64,000 nucleotides of DNA from Rhizobium etli 8C-3. GTDB taxonomy: Bacteria; Pseudomonadota; Alphaproteobacteria; Rhizobiales; Rhizobiaceae. This document shows positions 1-8,905 of this stretch, in pieces (the first letter of the stretch is position 1; every line of letters starts with the position of its first letter). A program made the translations under genes and the position numbers. Below the pieces are notes generated by a model, which saw only the letters and a program-made list of their open reading frames with translations, did not search any database and was not told the DNA's origin. Location of the stretch: NCBI RefSeq assembly GCF_001908375.1, contig NZ_CP017244.1:744001-808000 (forward strand). The letters run 5' to 3'.

Positions 1-1727
1 CTGGTGCGGTCGGATGCGGGTGGTTCGACCGGCACGAAGCGTGCCTTGCGATCAGGATGAAAAAAGCTGCCCTTCGCAAAGAAACGGGTCACAATCCTTT
101 CGTCGCCGATGGGCTGCGGCCACTGAAAGGGTGTCATCTCCTCGTAGGCAGCTTTGCCGATGCCAGCATAGGCGCCGATGTCGAAATCGCGGCTGCCGCT
201 GTTTTCGAAGGCCGAAAGTGCGGCATGCTCAACGAAAATATCTGCCGGAGAGGCAAAGGCGAACGCATCGGCAAAACCCATGCGGCGTGCGACCTCGGCC
301 AATTGCCACCAATCCGCGCGCGCCTCGCCGGGGGCGTCGATGAAGGAACGCTGACGCGAAATGCGACGTTCGGAATTGGTAACTGTGCCGCTTTTTTCTC
401 CCCATCCCAGAGAGGGCAGCAATACGTGGGCATGGCGGGCGGTGTCGGTTGTCTTGAGGATATCGGAGACGACGACGAAAGGGCAGGCCTTGATCGCGGC
501 CTCGACGGCATCGGAATCCGGTAGCGAGACCACAGGGTTCGTCGCCATGATCCAGAGCGCCTTTATGCGGCCGTCGCCGACCGCCTTGAACATGTCGACG
601 GCCTTCAGACCCGGCGCTTCGGCAATCGCCGGCGACTGCCAGAAACGTTGCACGCGATCACGGTCTTGTCCGCTCTCAATCGCCATGTGGGCGGCAAGCA
701 TATTAGCCAGTCCGCCAACCTCGCGGCCGCCCATCGCGTTCGGTTGGCCCGTGAGCGAGAAGGGACCCATGCCGGGCCTGCCGATGCGTCCGGTGGCGAG
801 ATGACAGTTGATGATGGCGTTGACCTTATCGGTCCCTGACGAGGATTGGTTGATGCCCTGGCTGTAGCAGGTGACGGTCTTTTCGGTCGCCTCGAAGAGA
901 CGGTAGAATTCGCGAAGCTGCATTGCTGGCAGGCCGGTCCGCTCCAGTACCTCGTTGAAGGAGACACCAGAGGCTGATGCAAAAGCCTCGGCAAAGCCGT
1001 TCGTGTGTTCAGCCACATAATTCTGGTCGATGGCATTGTTTGCGATCAGGTGCTCGAAGAGGCCGAGAAAAAGAGCGACATCGCTGTCCGGCCGGATCGC
1101 CAGGTGGAGATCAGCGAAGTCGGCTGTCATCGTGCGGCGCGGATCGATGACGACGATCTTCATGCCGGGACGCGCCTGCTTGGCGGCCGTCAGCCGCTGA
1201 TAGATGACAGGATGACACCAGGCGAGGTTGGATCCGGTAAGGATCACCAGGTCGGCAAGCTCCAGATCCTCGTAGGTCCCGGGAACGGTATCGGCGCCGA
1301 AGGCGCGGCGGTGGCCGGCCACGGAAGATGACATGCACAGGCGCGAGTTGGTGTCGATGTTGGCCGAGCCGATGAAACCCTTCATCAACTTGTTGGCGAC
1401 GTAATAGTCCTCGGTCAGCAGCTGACCCGAGACATAAAAGGCGACGGAGTCTGGCCCGTGCTCGGCAATGGCATCCGAAAAGCGCTGCGCCACCAGATCA
1501 AGAGCCTCATTCCATCCGGCCCGCCGTCCCGCGATCTCCGGATGCAGTACGCGTCCGTCGAGATCGATCGTTTCGGCGAGCGCCGAGCCCTTCGAGCACA
1601 GCCGCCCGAAATTCGCCGGATGGTCCGGGTCGCCCTTGACGGAAACATTGCCGTCATCCGCGATCCTGGCGATCACTCCGCAGCCGACGCCGCAGTAGGG
1701 ACAGGTCGTCTTGATCTCTCGTGTCAT
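1..1727 (-). CDS. nasA: Assimilatory nitrate reductase, large (catalytic) subunit, 3' end cut by window edge
   Basis: Cytoplasmic molybdenum enzyme that reduces nitrate to nitrite, the first step of nitrate assimilation. The ATG at 1727 opens a frame without a stop to the window edge, giving about 575 residues of a family usually near 880. The N-terminus carries the [4Fe-4S] motif CPYCGVGC (residues 9-16), followed by LCSKGSALAET, which supplies the fourth cysteine. Further on are the molybdopterin-binding stretches YVSGQLLTEDYYVANK and TNSRLCMSSSV. It directly follows nirD with no spacer, so its ribosome site lies inside nirD and translation is probably coupled. It is the last visible gene of the narK-nirB-nirD-nasA operon. 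The missing C-terminus means a NasA-type [2Fe-2S] tail cannot be checked. Confidence 0.95.
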   Translation of the reverse strand, partial: MTREIKTTCPYCGVGCGVIARIADDGNVSVKGDPDHPANFGRLCSKGSALAETIDLDGRVLHPEIAGRRAGWNEALDLVAQRFSDAIAEHGPDSVAFYVSGQLLTEDYYVANKLMKGFIGSANIDTNSRLCMSSSVAGHRRAFGADTVPGTYEDLELADLVILTGSNLAWCHPVIYQRLTAAKQARPGMKIVVIDPRRTMTADFADLHLAIRPDSDVALFLGLFEHLIANNAIDQNYVAEHTNGFAEAFASASGVSFNEVLERTGLPAMQLREFYRLFEATEKTVTCYSQGINQSSSGTDKVNAIINCHLATGRIGRPGMGPFSLTGQPNAMGGREVGGLANMLAAHMAIESGQDRDRVQRFWQSPAIAEAPGLKAVDMFKAVGDGRIKALWIMATNPVVSLPDSDAVEAAIKACPFVVVSDILKTTDTARHAHVLLPSLGWGEKSGTVTNSERRISRQRSFIDAPGEARADWWQLAEVARRMGFADAFAFASPADIFVEHAALSAFENSGSRDFDIGAYAGIGKAAYEEMTPFQWPQPIGDERIVTRFFAKGSFFHPDRKARFVPVEPPASDRT

Positions 1728-2057
1728 CTATTCCGCCGCCATCATCAAGCTTTCAAGAGCGACGAAGAGGGCGCCGTCCTGGTTGCGGACCGGAATGGTT
1801 CGCACCGCCCCCTCATCGGCGCCAAGCGCCTTGCCGGTTTCGAGCGAGATGACCCAGTTGTGCAGCGGGCAGGTGACCGCCTTGGCATGCACGATACCCT
1901 GGCTGAGAGGACCGCCCTTGTGGGGGCAGTGATCTTCTATGGCGAAGACTTCGTTTTCAGCCGTCCGGAAGACGGCGATCTTGCCCTGAGGCGTCTTCAC
2001 GCAGCGCGCACCGCGCAGCGGGATCTCGGAGATATCACCGATTGCAATCCAGTTCAT
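1728..2057 (-). CDS. nirD: Nitrite reductase small subunit, Rieske-type
   Basis: Small subunit (109 aa) of the cytoplasmic NADH-dependent assimilatory nitrite reductase, which converts nitrite to ammonium with NirB. The sequence keeps a complete Rieske [2Fe-2S] ligand set: CPH (C44, H46) and CPLH (C63, H66). From family knowledge, some NirD proteins, such as that of E. coli, lack these ligands, so this one may carry a real cluster. The ATG at 2057 is chosen because AAGGAGATCA sits just upstream and the MNWIAIGDI start fits the family; an upstream in-frame extension lies inside nirB and is not used. It is 10 bp after nirB and abuts nasA. Confidence 0.95.
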   Translation of the reverse strand: MNWIAIGDISEIPLRGARCVKTPQGKIAVFRTAENEVFAIEDHCPHKGGPLSQGIVHAKAVTCPLHNWVISLETGKALGADEGAVRTIPVRNQDGALFVALESLMMAAE

Positions 2058-2067
2058 CTTGATCTCC

Positions 2068-4518
2068 TTACTCTGCAGCCTGAGGATAGCCGATCGTCGC
2101 CATCGGCTTGAACTCGTGCTTATCCTTGCCCGAGACGCGTTCCGACCAGGGATCGACCTGTGCGAATTTCTGGCTGAACACGAAGCGCTCGAAATAGGCC
2201 TTGCGCTTTTCGGCATCGCCCATGATCTGGCGACGGATCTCTTCGAGGCCGATGCGCTTGGCCCATTTGTAGATGCGTTCGAGATAACGTGCCTGCTCGC
2301 GGTACATCTGCGTCAGCGCAACGATGTGAACGAGCGCTTCATCCTCGGTCTTGACGAGACCGAGGATTTCGGTGCCCTTGATGTCGAGACCGGCCGCACC
2401 GGCGAAATGAATTTCGTAGCCGGAATCCACGCAGATGACGCCGATATCCTTGCAGGTCGCCTCCGCGCAGTTGCGGGGACATCCGGAGACAGCCATCTTG
2501 AGCTTTGCCGGCGTCCAAGAGCCCCACATGAATTTTTCAATGCGGATGCCGAGCCCGGTCGAATCCTGCGTGCCGAAGCGGCACCAGTCTGAGCCGACAC
2601 AGGTCTTGACCGTGCGCAGGCCCTTGGCATAGGCCTGACCGGAGACAAAGCCTGCCTTGCCGAGGTCGGCCCAGACGGCGGGAAGGTCCTCTTTCTCGAC
2701 GCCGAGCAGGTCGATGCGCTGGCCGCCGGTGACCTTCACCATCGGGATTTCGAACTTGTCGACCACGTCGGCGATGGCGCGCAGCTCCTTGGAGGAGGTA
2801 ACGCCGCCCCACATCCGCGGCACCACCGAGTAGCTGCCGTCCTTCTGGATGTTTGCGTGGACGCGCTCGTTGATGAACCGCGACTGATAATCGTCGGCAT
2901 ATTCGTCCGGCCAGTCGCAGACGAGGTAGTAGTTGAGCGCTGGACGGCACTTGGCACAACCGCAGGAAGTCTTCCACTCCAGCTCCTGCATGACGGCAGG
3001 GATGGTCTTCAGCCCCTTGGCCTTGATCAGGCGCCGCACGTCGTCATGGCCAAGTTCGGTGCAGCTGCACATTGGCTGCACGGCGGCAGGGTTATAGCTG
3101 TCGCCGAGCGTCAGCGCCATCAGCTGCTCGACGAGGCCTGTACAGGAGCCGCAGGACGCCGAGGCCTTGGTGTGGGCGCGCACGTCATCCAGCGAGGTCA
3201 GGCCCTTGGCCGTGATGGTCGAACTGATTTTACCCTTGCACACGCCGTTGCAGCCACAGATTTCCGCGTCATCCGGCAAGGCTGCAACGGCCGCCATAGG
3301 GTCCAGCGGAGACCCTCCCTGGTAGGCCTGTCCGAAGATCAGCGTCTCGCGCATCTCGGAAATATCGGTCTGCTTCTTTTTGAGATCGTTGAACCAGGCG
3401 CCGTCTGCGGTTTCGCCGTACAGCACCGTCCCGATGATCTTGTTGTCCTTCAGCACCAGGCGCTTGTAGACGCCAGCCGAAGCGTCGCGAAGGACGATCT
3501 CCTCGCGGTCGTCGCCATCGGCGAAATCGCCAAGTGAATAGAGCTCGATGCCGGTGACCTTGAGCTTGGTCGGGGTGTCGGAGTGAACGAAGGCAGCGGA
3601 GGTGTCACCGGAGAGGTGGGCGGCGGCAACGCGGGCCATTTCGTAGAGCGGCGCGACAAGACCGTAGACCTGTCCACCGACTTCGGCACATTCGCCGAGC
3701 GCCATGATGCTGCCGTCCGAGGTCTGCATGCCGTTATCGACGACGATGCCGCGATTGACCGCGATACCAGCCTCTTTCGCCAGGCCGACATTCGGACGGA
3801 TGCCGACGGCCATGACGACGAGAGTTGCCGGAATGATGCGTCCGTCGTCGAGCTCGATGCCCTCGACCTTGCCATCGCCGATGATTGCCTTGGTATTGGC
3901 CCTGGTGATGACCTTGATGCCGCGCTCCTCGACGGCCCTTTGCAACAGATAGCCGGCCGCAGGATCCAGTTGACGCTCCATCAGCGTCGGCATCACATGC
4001 AGCACGGTCACGTCCATGCCACGCTGGGCAAGGCCAGCTGCCGCCTCAAGACCCAGCAAGCCGCCGCCGATGACGATTGCCTTTTCGCGTGACTGGGCAG
4101 CAAGCAGCATTGCCTGCACGTCGTCGAGGTCACGGTAGGTGATGACGCCGGGTAGGTCTTTGCCGGGAACCGGAATGATGAAGGGCACGGAGCCGGTGGC
4201 GATCACCAGCTTGTCGTAGCTTTCGGTGACGCCGTGGTCGGAGGTCACGGTCTTCGCGTGACGATCGATCGCGACGATCTTGTGGCCCTTGTAGAGCGTG
4301 ATCCCGTGCTTGATGTACCAGCCGTCGCCATGAATGATGATCTGCTCATAGTCCTTTTCTCCCGAAAGAACAGGCGAGAGCATGATGCGGTCGTAATTGA
4401 CGCGGGGTTCAGCGTTGAAGATTGTCACCTCGTACTGACCAGGCGCCTTTTCGAAGAGGTGCTCGAGCATGCGCCCGGGCGCCATGCCGTTGCCGATGAT
4501 AACGAGTTTTTCTGTCAT
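2068..4518 (-). CDS. nirB: Assimilatory nitrite reductase [NAD(P)H], large subunit
   Basis: Siroheme/FAD enzyme (816 aa) that reduces nitrite to ammonium in the cytoplasm. Domains in order: FAD-binding pyridine-nucleotide oxidoreductase with GNGMAPG near residue 9; NADH site GGGLLG (151-156); two BFD-like [2Fe-2S] segments with cysteines 421/423/427/455/458 and 483/485/518/520/523; and the nitrite/sulfite reductase half, with [4Fe-4S]-siroheme cysteines C639, C645, C679 and C683 (CPRNC). All expected ligands are present and the length is normal. It is the second gene of the operon, 16 bp after the transporter and 10 bp before nirD. Expression should follow the sigma-54 promoter and antitermination leader upstream of the transporter. 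Confidence 0.97.
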   Translation of the reverse strand: MTEKLVIIGNGMAPGRMLEHLFEKAPGQYEVTIFNAEPRVNYDRIMLSPVLSGEKDYEQIIIHGDGWYIKHGITLYKGHKIVAIDRHAKTVTSDHGVTESYDKLVIATGSVPFIIPVPGKDLPGVITYRDLDDVQAMLLAAQSREKAIVIGGGLLGLEAAAGLAQRGMDVTVLHVMPTLMERQLDPAAGYLLQRAVEERGIKVITRANTKAIIGDGKVEGIELDDGRIIPATLVVMAVGIRPNVGLAKEAGIAVNRGIVVDNGMQTSDGSIMALGECAEVGGQVYGLVAPLYEMARVAAAHLSGDTSAAFVHSDTPTKLKVTGIELYSLGDFADGDDREEIVLRDASAGVYKRLVLKDNKIIGTVLYGETADGAWFNDLKKKQTDISEMRETLIFGQAYQGGSPLDPMAAVAALPDDAEICGCNGVCKGKISSTITAKGLTSLDDVRAHTKASASCGSCTGLVEQLMALTLGDSYNPAAVQPMCSCTELGHDDVRRLIKAKGLKTIPAVMQELEWKTSCGCAKCRPALNYYLVCDWPDEYADDYQSRFINERVHANIQKDGSYSVVPRMWGGVTSSKELRAIADVVDKFEIPMVKVTGGQRIDLLGVEKEDLPAVWADLGKAGFVSGQAYAKGLRTVKTCVGSDWCRFGTQDSTGLGIRIEKFMWGSWTPAKLKMAVSGCPRNCAEATCKDIGVICVDSGYEIHFAGAAGLDIKGTEILGLVKTEDEALVHIVALTQMYREQARYLERIYKWAKRIGLEEIRRQIMGDAEKRKAYFERFVFSQKFAQVDPWSERVSGKDKHEFKPMATIGYPQAAE

Positions 4519-4534
4519 AGTAACAAGTCCTTGA

Positions 4535-5800
4535 TTAGGTTGCCGCCACTGCGGGCACGGCGTGCCCCTGGCGTGACAGGTGCTTTACGGACAGGTGCAT
4601 CCAGATGAGCGACGTCACGACGATCGCAAACAGCAGCAGGAAGCAGCTGGACCAAAGGCCGGTGATGTCCTTGAGCAGGCCGAAAGCGATCGGAAGGATG
4701 AAGCCGCCAAGGCCGCCCATCATGCCGACGACGCCGCCGACTGCGCCGACGCTTTCGGGATAGTAGGCCGGAATGTGTTTGTAGACGGCTGCTTTGCCGA
4801 GGCTCATGAAGAAGCCGAGCACGAAGATGACGATAATGAAGATTGCCGGCGTGATACCAAGCCCGGGCTCGGATCCGGATGCAGCCGGTAGCGACAGGAT
4901 GAGAGTAGCGACGGCGGAAACGGCCAGCATCGCATACATGACGCTTCTTGCGCCCTTCTTGTCGGACAGGACGCCGCCGAATGCTCTAAAGATGCTGCCT
5001 GGAACGGAATAGGCCGCCGCAATCATGCCGGCGATTTCCAGATTGAACCCGTAGACGCCGACCAGATAGCGCGGCAACCACAGCGACAAAGCGACAAACC
5101 CGCCGAAGGCGAAAAAATAGTAAAGCGAGAAACGCCAGACCTGGATGTTCTTGAGAGGAGTGAATTCTTCAAGGAAGCTCTTGGGTGCGACGCCGCGACA
5201 GCGGCGGTCGCGAAAAGCTGGGTCGTCGGTGGTCGAAAACCAGAAGACGACCGCCATCGCCACAAGAACGAGAGCCCAGATTTCAGCAACCGCCTGCCAT
5301 CCCCAGGCGATGAGCACGAAGGGCGCCGCGAACTTGGTAACCGCGGCTCCGACATTGCCAGCGCCAAAAATCCCGAGCGCAGTACCCTGCTTGTCTGGCG
5401 GAAAGAACGGCGAGACATATGCGACACCAACTGCGAAAGAGCCCCCGGCGAGGCCGATCCCGAGTCCAGCAATCAGCATTTCCGTGTAGCTTGTTGCGTA
5501 GGAGAGCAGGAAAGTCGCTATGGCCGCTGCCACCATGGTGAGCGTGTAGACCAGACGGCCGCCATAGCGGCTCGTCCATATGCCTAGCACGATCCGGACG
5601 AGCGAGCCGGTCAACACGGGGGTGCCGACCAGCAGTCCGAATTCTGCCTCGTTGAGACCGAGTTCCTGTTTGATACGAACGCCTATAATCGCAAAGATCG
5701 TCCAGACGGCGAAGCAAACGGTGAAGGCGACCGTCGAAATCCACAATGCTCTGGCTGACTCGCCAGCAGACATTGGCTGGGGTTTCTCAGAAAAAGGCAT
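4535..5800 (-). CDS. NarK/NasA-type MFS nitrate/nitrite transporter
   Basis: Inner-membrane major facilitator (421 aa) for nitrate and/or nitrite uptake or nitrite export, first gene of the nirBD-nasA operon. About twelve hydrophobic segments are visible. The nitrate-porter signature GIFGAGNVGAAVTKF and a second glycine-rich stretch, VGAVGGVVGMMGGLGG, support the NarK/NNP family. The ATG at 5800 (MPFSEKPQP) is chosen because GGAGAAG lies just upstream; a longer reading would begin in the leader terminator region. Because an NrtABC importer lies in the same locus, this protein could be a second uptake route or a nitrite efflux valve; the sequence cannot decide direction. Confidence 0.9.
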   Translation of the reverse strand: MPFSEKPQPMSAGESARALWISTVAFTVCFAVWTIFAIIGVRIKQELGLNEAEFGLLVGTPVLTGSLVRIVLGIWTSRYGGRLVYTLTMVAAAIATFLLSYATSYTEMLIAGLGIGLAGGSFAVGVAYVSPFFPPDKQGTALGIFGAGNVGAAVTKFAAPFVLIAWGWQAVAEIWALVLVAMAVVFWFSTTDDPAFRDRRCRGVAPKSFLEEFTPLKNIQVWRFSLYYFFAFGGFVALSLWLPRYLVGVYGFNLEIAGMIAAAYSVPGSIFRAFGGVLSDKKGARSVMYAMLAVSAVATLILSLPAASGSEPGLGITPAIFIIVIFVLGFFMSLGKAAVYKHIPAYYPESVGAVGGVVGMMGGLGGFILPIAFGLLKDITGLWSSCFLLLFAIVVTSLIWMHLSVKHLSRQGHAVPAVAAT

Positions 5801-5848
5801 GGCTTCTCCAGGGCCCGACAATGTCGTGCCAATCAATCGGTAAGAGTT

Positions 5849-5911
5849 AAAACAAAAAGCCGCTGGCCAGGTCGCGCACACAAGAATGCGCGGGATGTCC
5901 TGATCAGCGGC
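5849..5911 (-). terminator. Intrinsic terminator in the leader of the narK-nirBD-nasA operon
   Basis: On the minus strand, GCCGCTG (from 5911) pairs with CAGCGGC (ending 5859). An inner CAGG/CCTG step and a CGCGCA/TGCGCG inner stem complete the hairpin, and TTTTTGTTTT follows. It lies about 50 bp before the transporter start and after the promoter, so it should stop transcription unless overcome. This is the expected regulated element for NasT-type antitermination. Confidence 0.85.
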
Positions 5912-5920
5912 TTTGCCTGA

Positions 5921-5965
5921 GGCGCCCGTCTTTGGACGCCGAAAAATGCGACCTTTCGGCCTCGC
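5921..5965 (-). promoter_or_regulatory. Candidate ANTAR (NasT) target hairpins
   Basis: At 5921-5940 the minus strand forms GGCGTCC-AAAGAC-GGGCGCC, a seven-pair stem (one T-G pair) closing a six-base loop with A at position 1 and G at position 4, the pattern described for ANTAR RNA targets. A second, weaker hairpin around 5948-5965 (GCGA...TCGC) lies just upstream and could be the partner; its loop does not fit the A1/G4 rule cleanly in my fold. The pair sits between the sigma-54 promoter and the intrinsic terminator, and two NasT proteins are encoded nearby. Confidence 0.7.
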
Positions 5966-5973
5966 TATTATCC

Positions 5974-5991
5974 ATGCAAGAGGCGTGCCAA
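5974..5991 (-). promoter_or_regulatory. Sigma-54 (RpoN) -24/-12 promoter for narK-nirB-nirD-nasA
   Basis: The minus strand reads TTGGCACGCCTCTTGCAT, matching TGGCACG-N4-TTGCA exactly, with GG (5989-5988) and GC (5977-5976) ten bases apart. Transcription should start near 5964, about 165 bp before the transporter start. NtrC is the expected activator. Confidence 0.9.
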
Positions 5992-6087
5992 CTCGAAATC
6001 GAAGTGGATTTGGCCAATTCTCAGCGTAAATCCGCCTTATTGGTCAGGATGGCCAGGTCGCGACACCCGGCTTCTTCGGTCAAAAAT

Positions 6088-6100
6088 TATGCAATGCATA
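6088..6100. promoter_or_regulatory. Palindrome upstream of the narK promoter, possible activator site
   Basis: TATGCAATGCATA is a perfect inverted repeat around one base, about 100 bp upstream of the -24 element, a usual distance for an NtrC-type enhancer. The match to the NtrC consensus is only partial (TGCA core), so the assignment is tentative. Confidence 0.35.
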
Positions 6101-6116
6101 GAAATTAGGCGTCATG

Positions 6117-7331
6117 CTATGCCTGCTTTTGAGCAGCAATATACGCATCGACGCAATCGGGATCGAAGAGATTGCCGTCGAAAAAGCCATCGGGACCGAG
6201 CGTCATCGTGCCGCTGGAGCCAACTGGCGTTTCCATGCGCAAGGCGCCCTCAACCTTTGAACTTGCAGCAGGCATGGCAACGCCAAGCGCCTTTAGAGCG
6301 TTGCGGTAGATATCCGGCCGATAGGTGTTGCCGGCTACGTTTTGATGGGCTGTGGTGTGATCGACGTGGCCCCAGCGGACCATCTGTGTGTAGAACCAAA
6401 GTGCGTGGCTCTTCCATGGAAACGTCGCCGCCTTGGCGTGCGGGACGAAGAAGTCGCTGACCGTCTGCGTAGCGTCTCGGCCAATTCTGAGCACTCCGGT
6501 AACGGATGGAAGCAGCCACTCCGCAGGACTGTTGATATAGGCCGGACCCGAAAGCAGCAGGGCAAGCTCTTCATGATTGGCGGGATCGGCGCACCAGAGT
6601 GAGGCATTGTAGAGCGCTCGCAAAAGGGCCACGAGAGCCTCAGGATTGCTATCGCCCCAGCGACTGTTCACCCCGAGCACCTTTTCGGGGCTGGATTTCC
6701 AGATTGCTGCCTTGACGGTTGCAATGTGGGCGCCGCGTTTGAGGACGCCGAAAGTATTCCATGGTTCTCCAGCACAATAGCCGTCGATCAGCCCCGACCT
6801 CAGCGCGTCACCCATATCCTGCGGCGGAAGGGTCGTGATCTCGATCTCGCGCTCCGGATCGATGCCGCTTCCAGAAAGCCAGTAGCGCAATTCGTAGTTA
6901 TGTCCGGAATAGGGGTGTACGATGCCGAAACGAAGCTTCTCGCCTGCCCGCTGCGATATCACTTTCTTCAGTGCGGCACCGCTTGAGCGCGCATCAAGCG
7001 GATCGGTTGCACCATCGTCGGCCATTTCCCGCCACAAGGCGCCCGAAACGGTGACGGCATTTCCGCCGAGTCCGAGCGCCATGGGTACGATCATGCGCGG
7101 CGCGGGGGCCATGAGACCTAAATTGCAGGCGATCGGCATGGGGGCAAGAATATGAGCGACTTCGAAATGGCCGACCGCCAGCCTGTCCCTGATCGTTGCC
7201 CAGGATCGCTCCCGCACGAGCGTGAGGGCCACTTCCTGCGCTGCAGCAAAGCCCTTCTCTTTGGCGACGACGAGCAGTGCGCTGTCGAGAAGCGGAACGA
7301 AGCCCGCGGTGATGTCATGCATGTTCCTCAT
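6117..7331 (-). CDS. nasS: Nitrate sensor NasS, copy 1
   Basis: Soluble NrtA-like protein (404 aa) with no signal peptide. From studied systems, NasS binds NasT and releases it when nitrate or nitrite is bound, so NasT can act on leader RNA. The NrtA/SsuA-like fold is shown by ITAGFVPLLDSALLVVAKEKG at the start, PYSGHNYELRYWLSGSGIDP, CAGEPWN, and the C-terminal WKSHALWFYTQMVRWGH. It starts inside the nasT1 stop (ATGA overlap), so the pair is translationally coupled. It lies directly upstream of the narK-nirBD-nasA promoter. A nitrate-binding component of the ABC importer is the alternative, but the missing export signal argues against it. Confidence 0.88.
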   Translation of the reverse strand: MRNMHDITAGFVPLLDSALLVVAKEKGFAAAQEVALTLVRERSWATIRDRLAVGHFEVAHILAPMPIACNLGLMAPAPRMIVPMALGLGGNAVTVSGALWREMADDGATDPLDARSSGAALKKVISQRAGEKLRFGIVHPYSGHNYELRYWLSGSGIDPEREIEITTLPPQDMGDALRSGLIDGYCAGEPWNTFGVLKRGAHIATVKAAIWKSSPEKVLGVNSRWGDSNPEALVALLRALYNASLWCADPANHEELALLLSGPAYINSPAEWLLPSVTGVLRIGRDATQTVSDFFVPHAKAATFPWKSHALWFYTQMVRWGHVDHTTAHQNVAGNTYRPDIYRNALKALGVAMPAASSKVEGALRMETPVGSSGTMTLGPDGFFDGNLFDPDCVDAYIAAQKQA

Positions 7332-7930
7332 ACGTCCGCTCCAGGATCAAGCAGGTTTGCCGCGGTGACAAGGCTTTGAGCGATCTCGACGACTTTCCTG
7401 TTCTGGTTCATAGCCGTGCGCCGCAATAGCGCGTAGGCTTCGGCTTCCGACAGCCCGCGGGTGCGCATCAGCAACCCCTTGGCGCGATCGATCAGCTTTC
7501 GTTTTTCCAACTCGCCGCGTGTTTCTTCCAGTTCTTGGCTCAATCGCGCAAAGGCATTGAAACGACTGATCGCCATCTTGAGGATGGGTCGGACGCGTTC
7601 CTGCTTCAGGCCATCGACAATATATGCGGAAACACCCGCCTCGACCGCAGCTTCGATCGAGGCCTCATCGGACTTGTCCACGAACATGGCAATAGGCCTC
7701 TTCACCGCACGCGATATCTGGAAGATGCTCTCGAGCATGTCGCGGTTGGGGTTTTCGAGATCGATGACGATGACATCGGGATTGATCTCGGTGATGCGCC
7801 TGGCAAGACCATTCATGTCATCGATGATCGTCACCCGGTCGTAACCGGCCTCGAGCAACCCGTCCTCGATGATGGACGCACGAATGCGGTTCTCATCAAT
7901 GACCAGGACATTCAGACTGTTAGCTTTCAT
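7328..7930 (-). CDS. nasT: ANTAR-domain antiterminator NasT, copy 1
   Basis: Two-domain RNA-binding regulator (200 aa). Residues 1-125 form a receiver-like domain (LVIDENRIRASIIEDGL; DVIVIDLENPNRDM around the usual phospho-acceptor). Residues about 140-190 form the ANTAR domain (IDRAKGLLMRTRGLSEAEAY). In the family it prevents termination in nitrate-assimilation leaders when freed from NasS. It is coupled to nasS1 by a 4-bp overlap and lies 166 bp after nrtC on the same strand, so it may be co-transcribed with nrtABC. Its obvious targets are the leaders upstream of narK and nrtA. It resembles the second copy closely along its length. Confidence 0.92.
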   Translation of the reverse strand: MKANSLNVLVIDENRIRASIIEDGLLEAGYDRVTIIDDMNGLARRITEINPDVIVIDLENPNRDMLESIFQISRAVKRPIAMFVDKSDEASIEAAVEAGVSAYIVDGLKQERVRPILKMAISRFNAFARLSQELEETRGELEKRKLIDRAKGLLMRTRGLSEAEAYALLRRTAMNQNRKVVEIAQSLVTAANLLDPGADV

Positions 7931-8096
7931 GAGACCGCGGGTTATTGGTATTCATTGGCAACAGCGCGCCGATGATGCAGGAGCCAAGGACACGAGGCCG
8001 CAGATGCGCGAAGACAGACACAAAATCAAGTAATATCTTGGTTGCTCAATCTCGAGGAGTCGACCACGGTATCTGCGCAGCGCCAATCGTTGTGAG

Positions 8097-8894
8097 CTAC
8101 TCCGCGGCTTCAACGAAGCGGTGACGTTCGTAAAGAAACTTCAACACCGCCTCGCGGCATTTGAGGTATGTGCGGTCCGAAGCGAGTTCGATGCGGTTGC
8201 GCGGCTTTTCGATCGGCACGTCGAGGATTTCACCGATCTTGGCCGCGGGTCCGTTGGTCATCATCACGATGCGGTCAGAGAGCAGCACGGCCTCGTCGAC
8301 ATCGTGTGTGATCATCACCATCGTGTTGCCGAGACGTGCGTGGATATCCATCACCGCATCCTGTAGATGGGCACGCGTCAGCGCGTCGAGTGCACCGAAG
8401 GGTTCGTCGAGCAGCAGGATTTTCGGCTCCATCGACAGCGCACGGGCAATGCCGACACGCTGCTTCATGCCGCCGGAAATCTCAGCGGGCCGCTTGTCCT
8501 TGGCATGGGCCATCTGGACGAGATCAAGATTGGCCATGACCCATTCGTGACGCTCCGCCCTGCTCTTCGAACTGCTGAAGACCTTGGAAACGGCCAGGTT
8601 GACGTTCTCATAGACGGTGAGCCAGGGAAGCAGGCTGTGGTTCTGGAACACGACGGCGCGTTCGGGACCGGGCGCATTGACTTCCCGGTTTTCGAGAAGC
8701 ACGGCACCGGCCGAAACCGGCGTCAATCCGGCGATCAGGTTCAAAAGCGTGGATTTGCCGCAACCGGAGTGGCCGATGATCGATACATACTCACCCTTGG
8801 CAATCGTCAGGCTGATGCCCTTCAGCACTTCGGCGCGCGTTCCGGCCCGGTCAAAATGCTTGTCGACATGGTCGAGCTTGAGATAGGCAGTCAT
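8097..8894 (-). CDS. nrtC: Nitrate ABC transporter ATP-binding protein
   Basis: Cytoplasmic ATPase (265 aa) of the nitrate/nitrite importer. Walker A GHSGCGKST, the signature ISGGMKQRVGIARAL, Walker B ILLLDEPFGAL and the switch histidine in MITHDVDEAV are all present. There is no NrtA-like C-terminal extension of the cyanobacterial NrtC type, so it corresponds to the short NrtD/NasD form. The ATG at 8894 is used because AAAGGAACGACC precedes it; longer readings run into nrtB. It ends the nrtA-nrtB-nrtC series, 11 bp after nrtB. Confidence 0.93.
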   Translation of the reverse strand: MTAYLKLDHVDKHFDRAGTRAEVLKGISLTIAKGEYVSIIGHSGCGKSTLLNLIAGLTPVSAGAVLLENREVNAPGPERAVVFQNHSLLPWLTVYENVNLAVSKVFSSSKSRAERHEWVMANLDLVQMAHAKDKRPAEISGGMKQRVGIARALSMEPKILLLDEPFGALDALTRAHLQDAVMDIHARLGNTMVMITHDVDEAVLLSDRIVMMTNGPAAKIGEILDVPIEKPRNRIELASDRTYLKCREAVLKFLYERHRFVEAAE

Positions 8895-8905
8895 GGTCGT
8901 TCCTT

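Noticed and set aside
7931..8096. A third sigma-54 promoter upstream of nasT1 (GG...GC match on the minus strand near 7966-7980)
   Set aside because: The GG and GC are nine bases apart instead of ten and the flanking consensus is poor.
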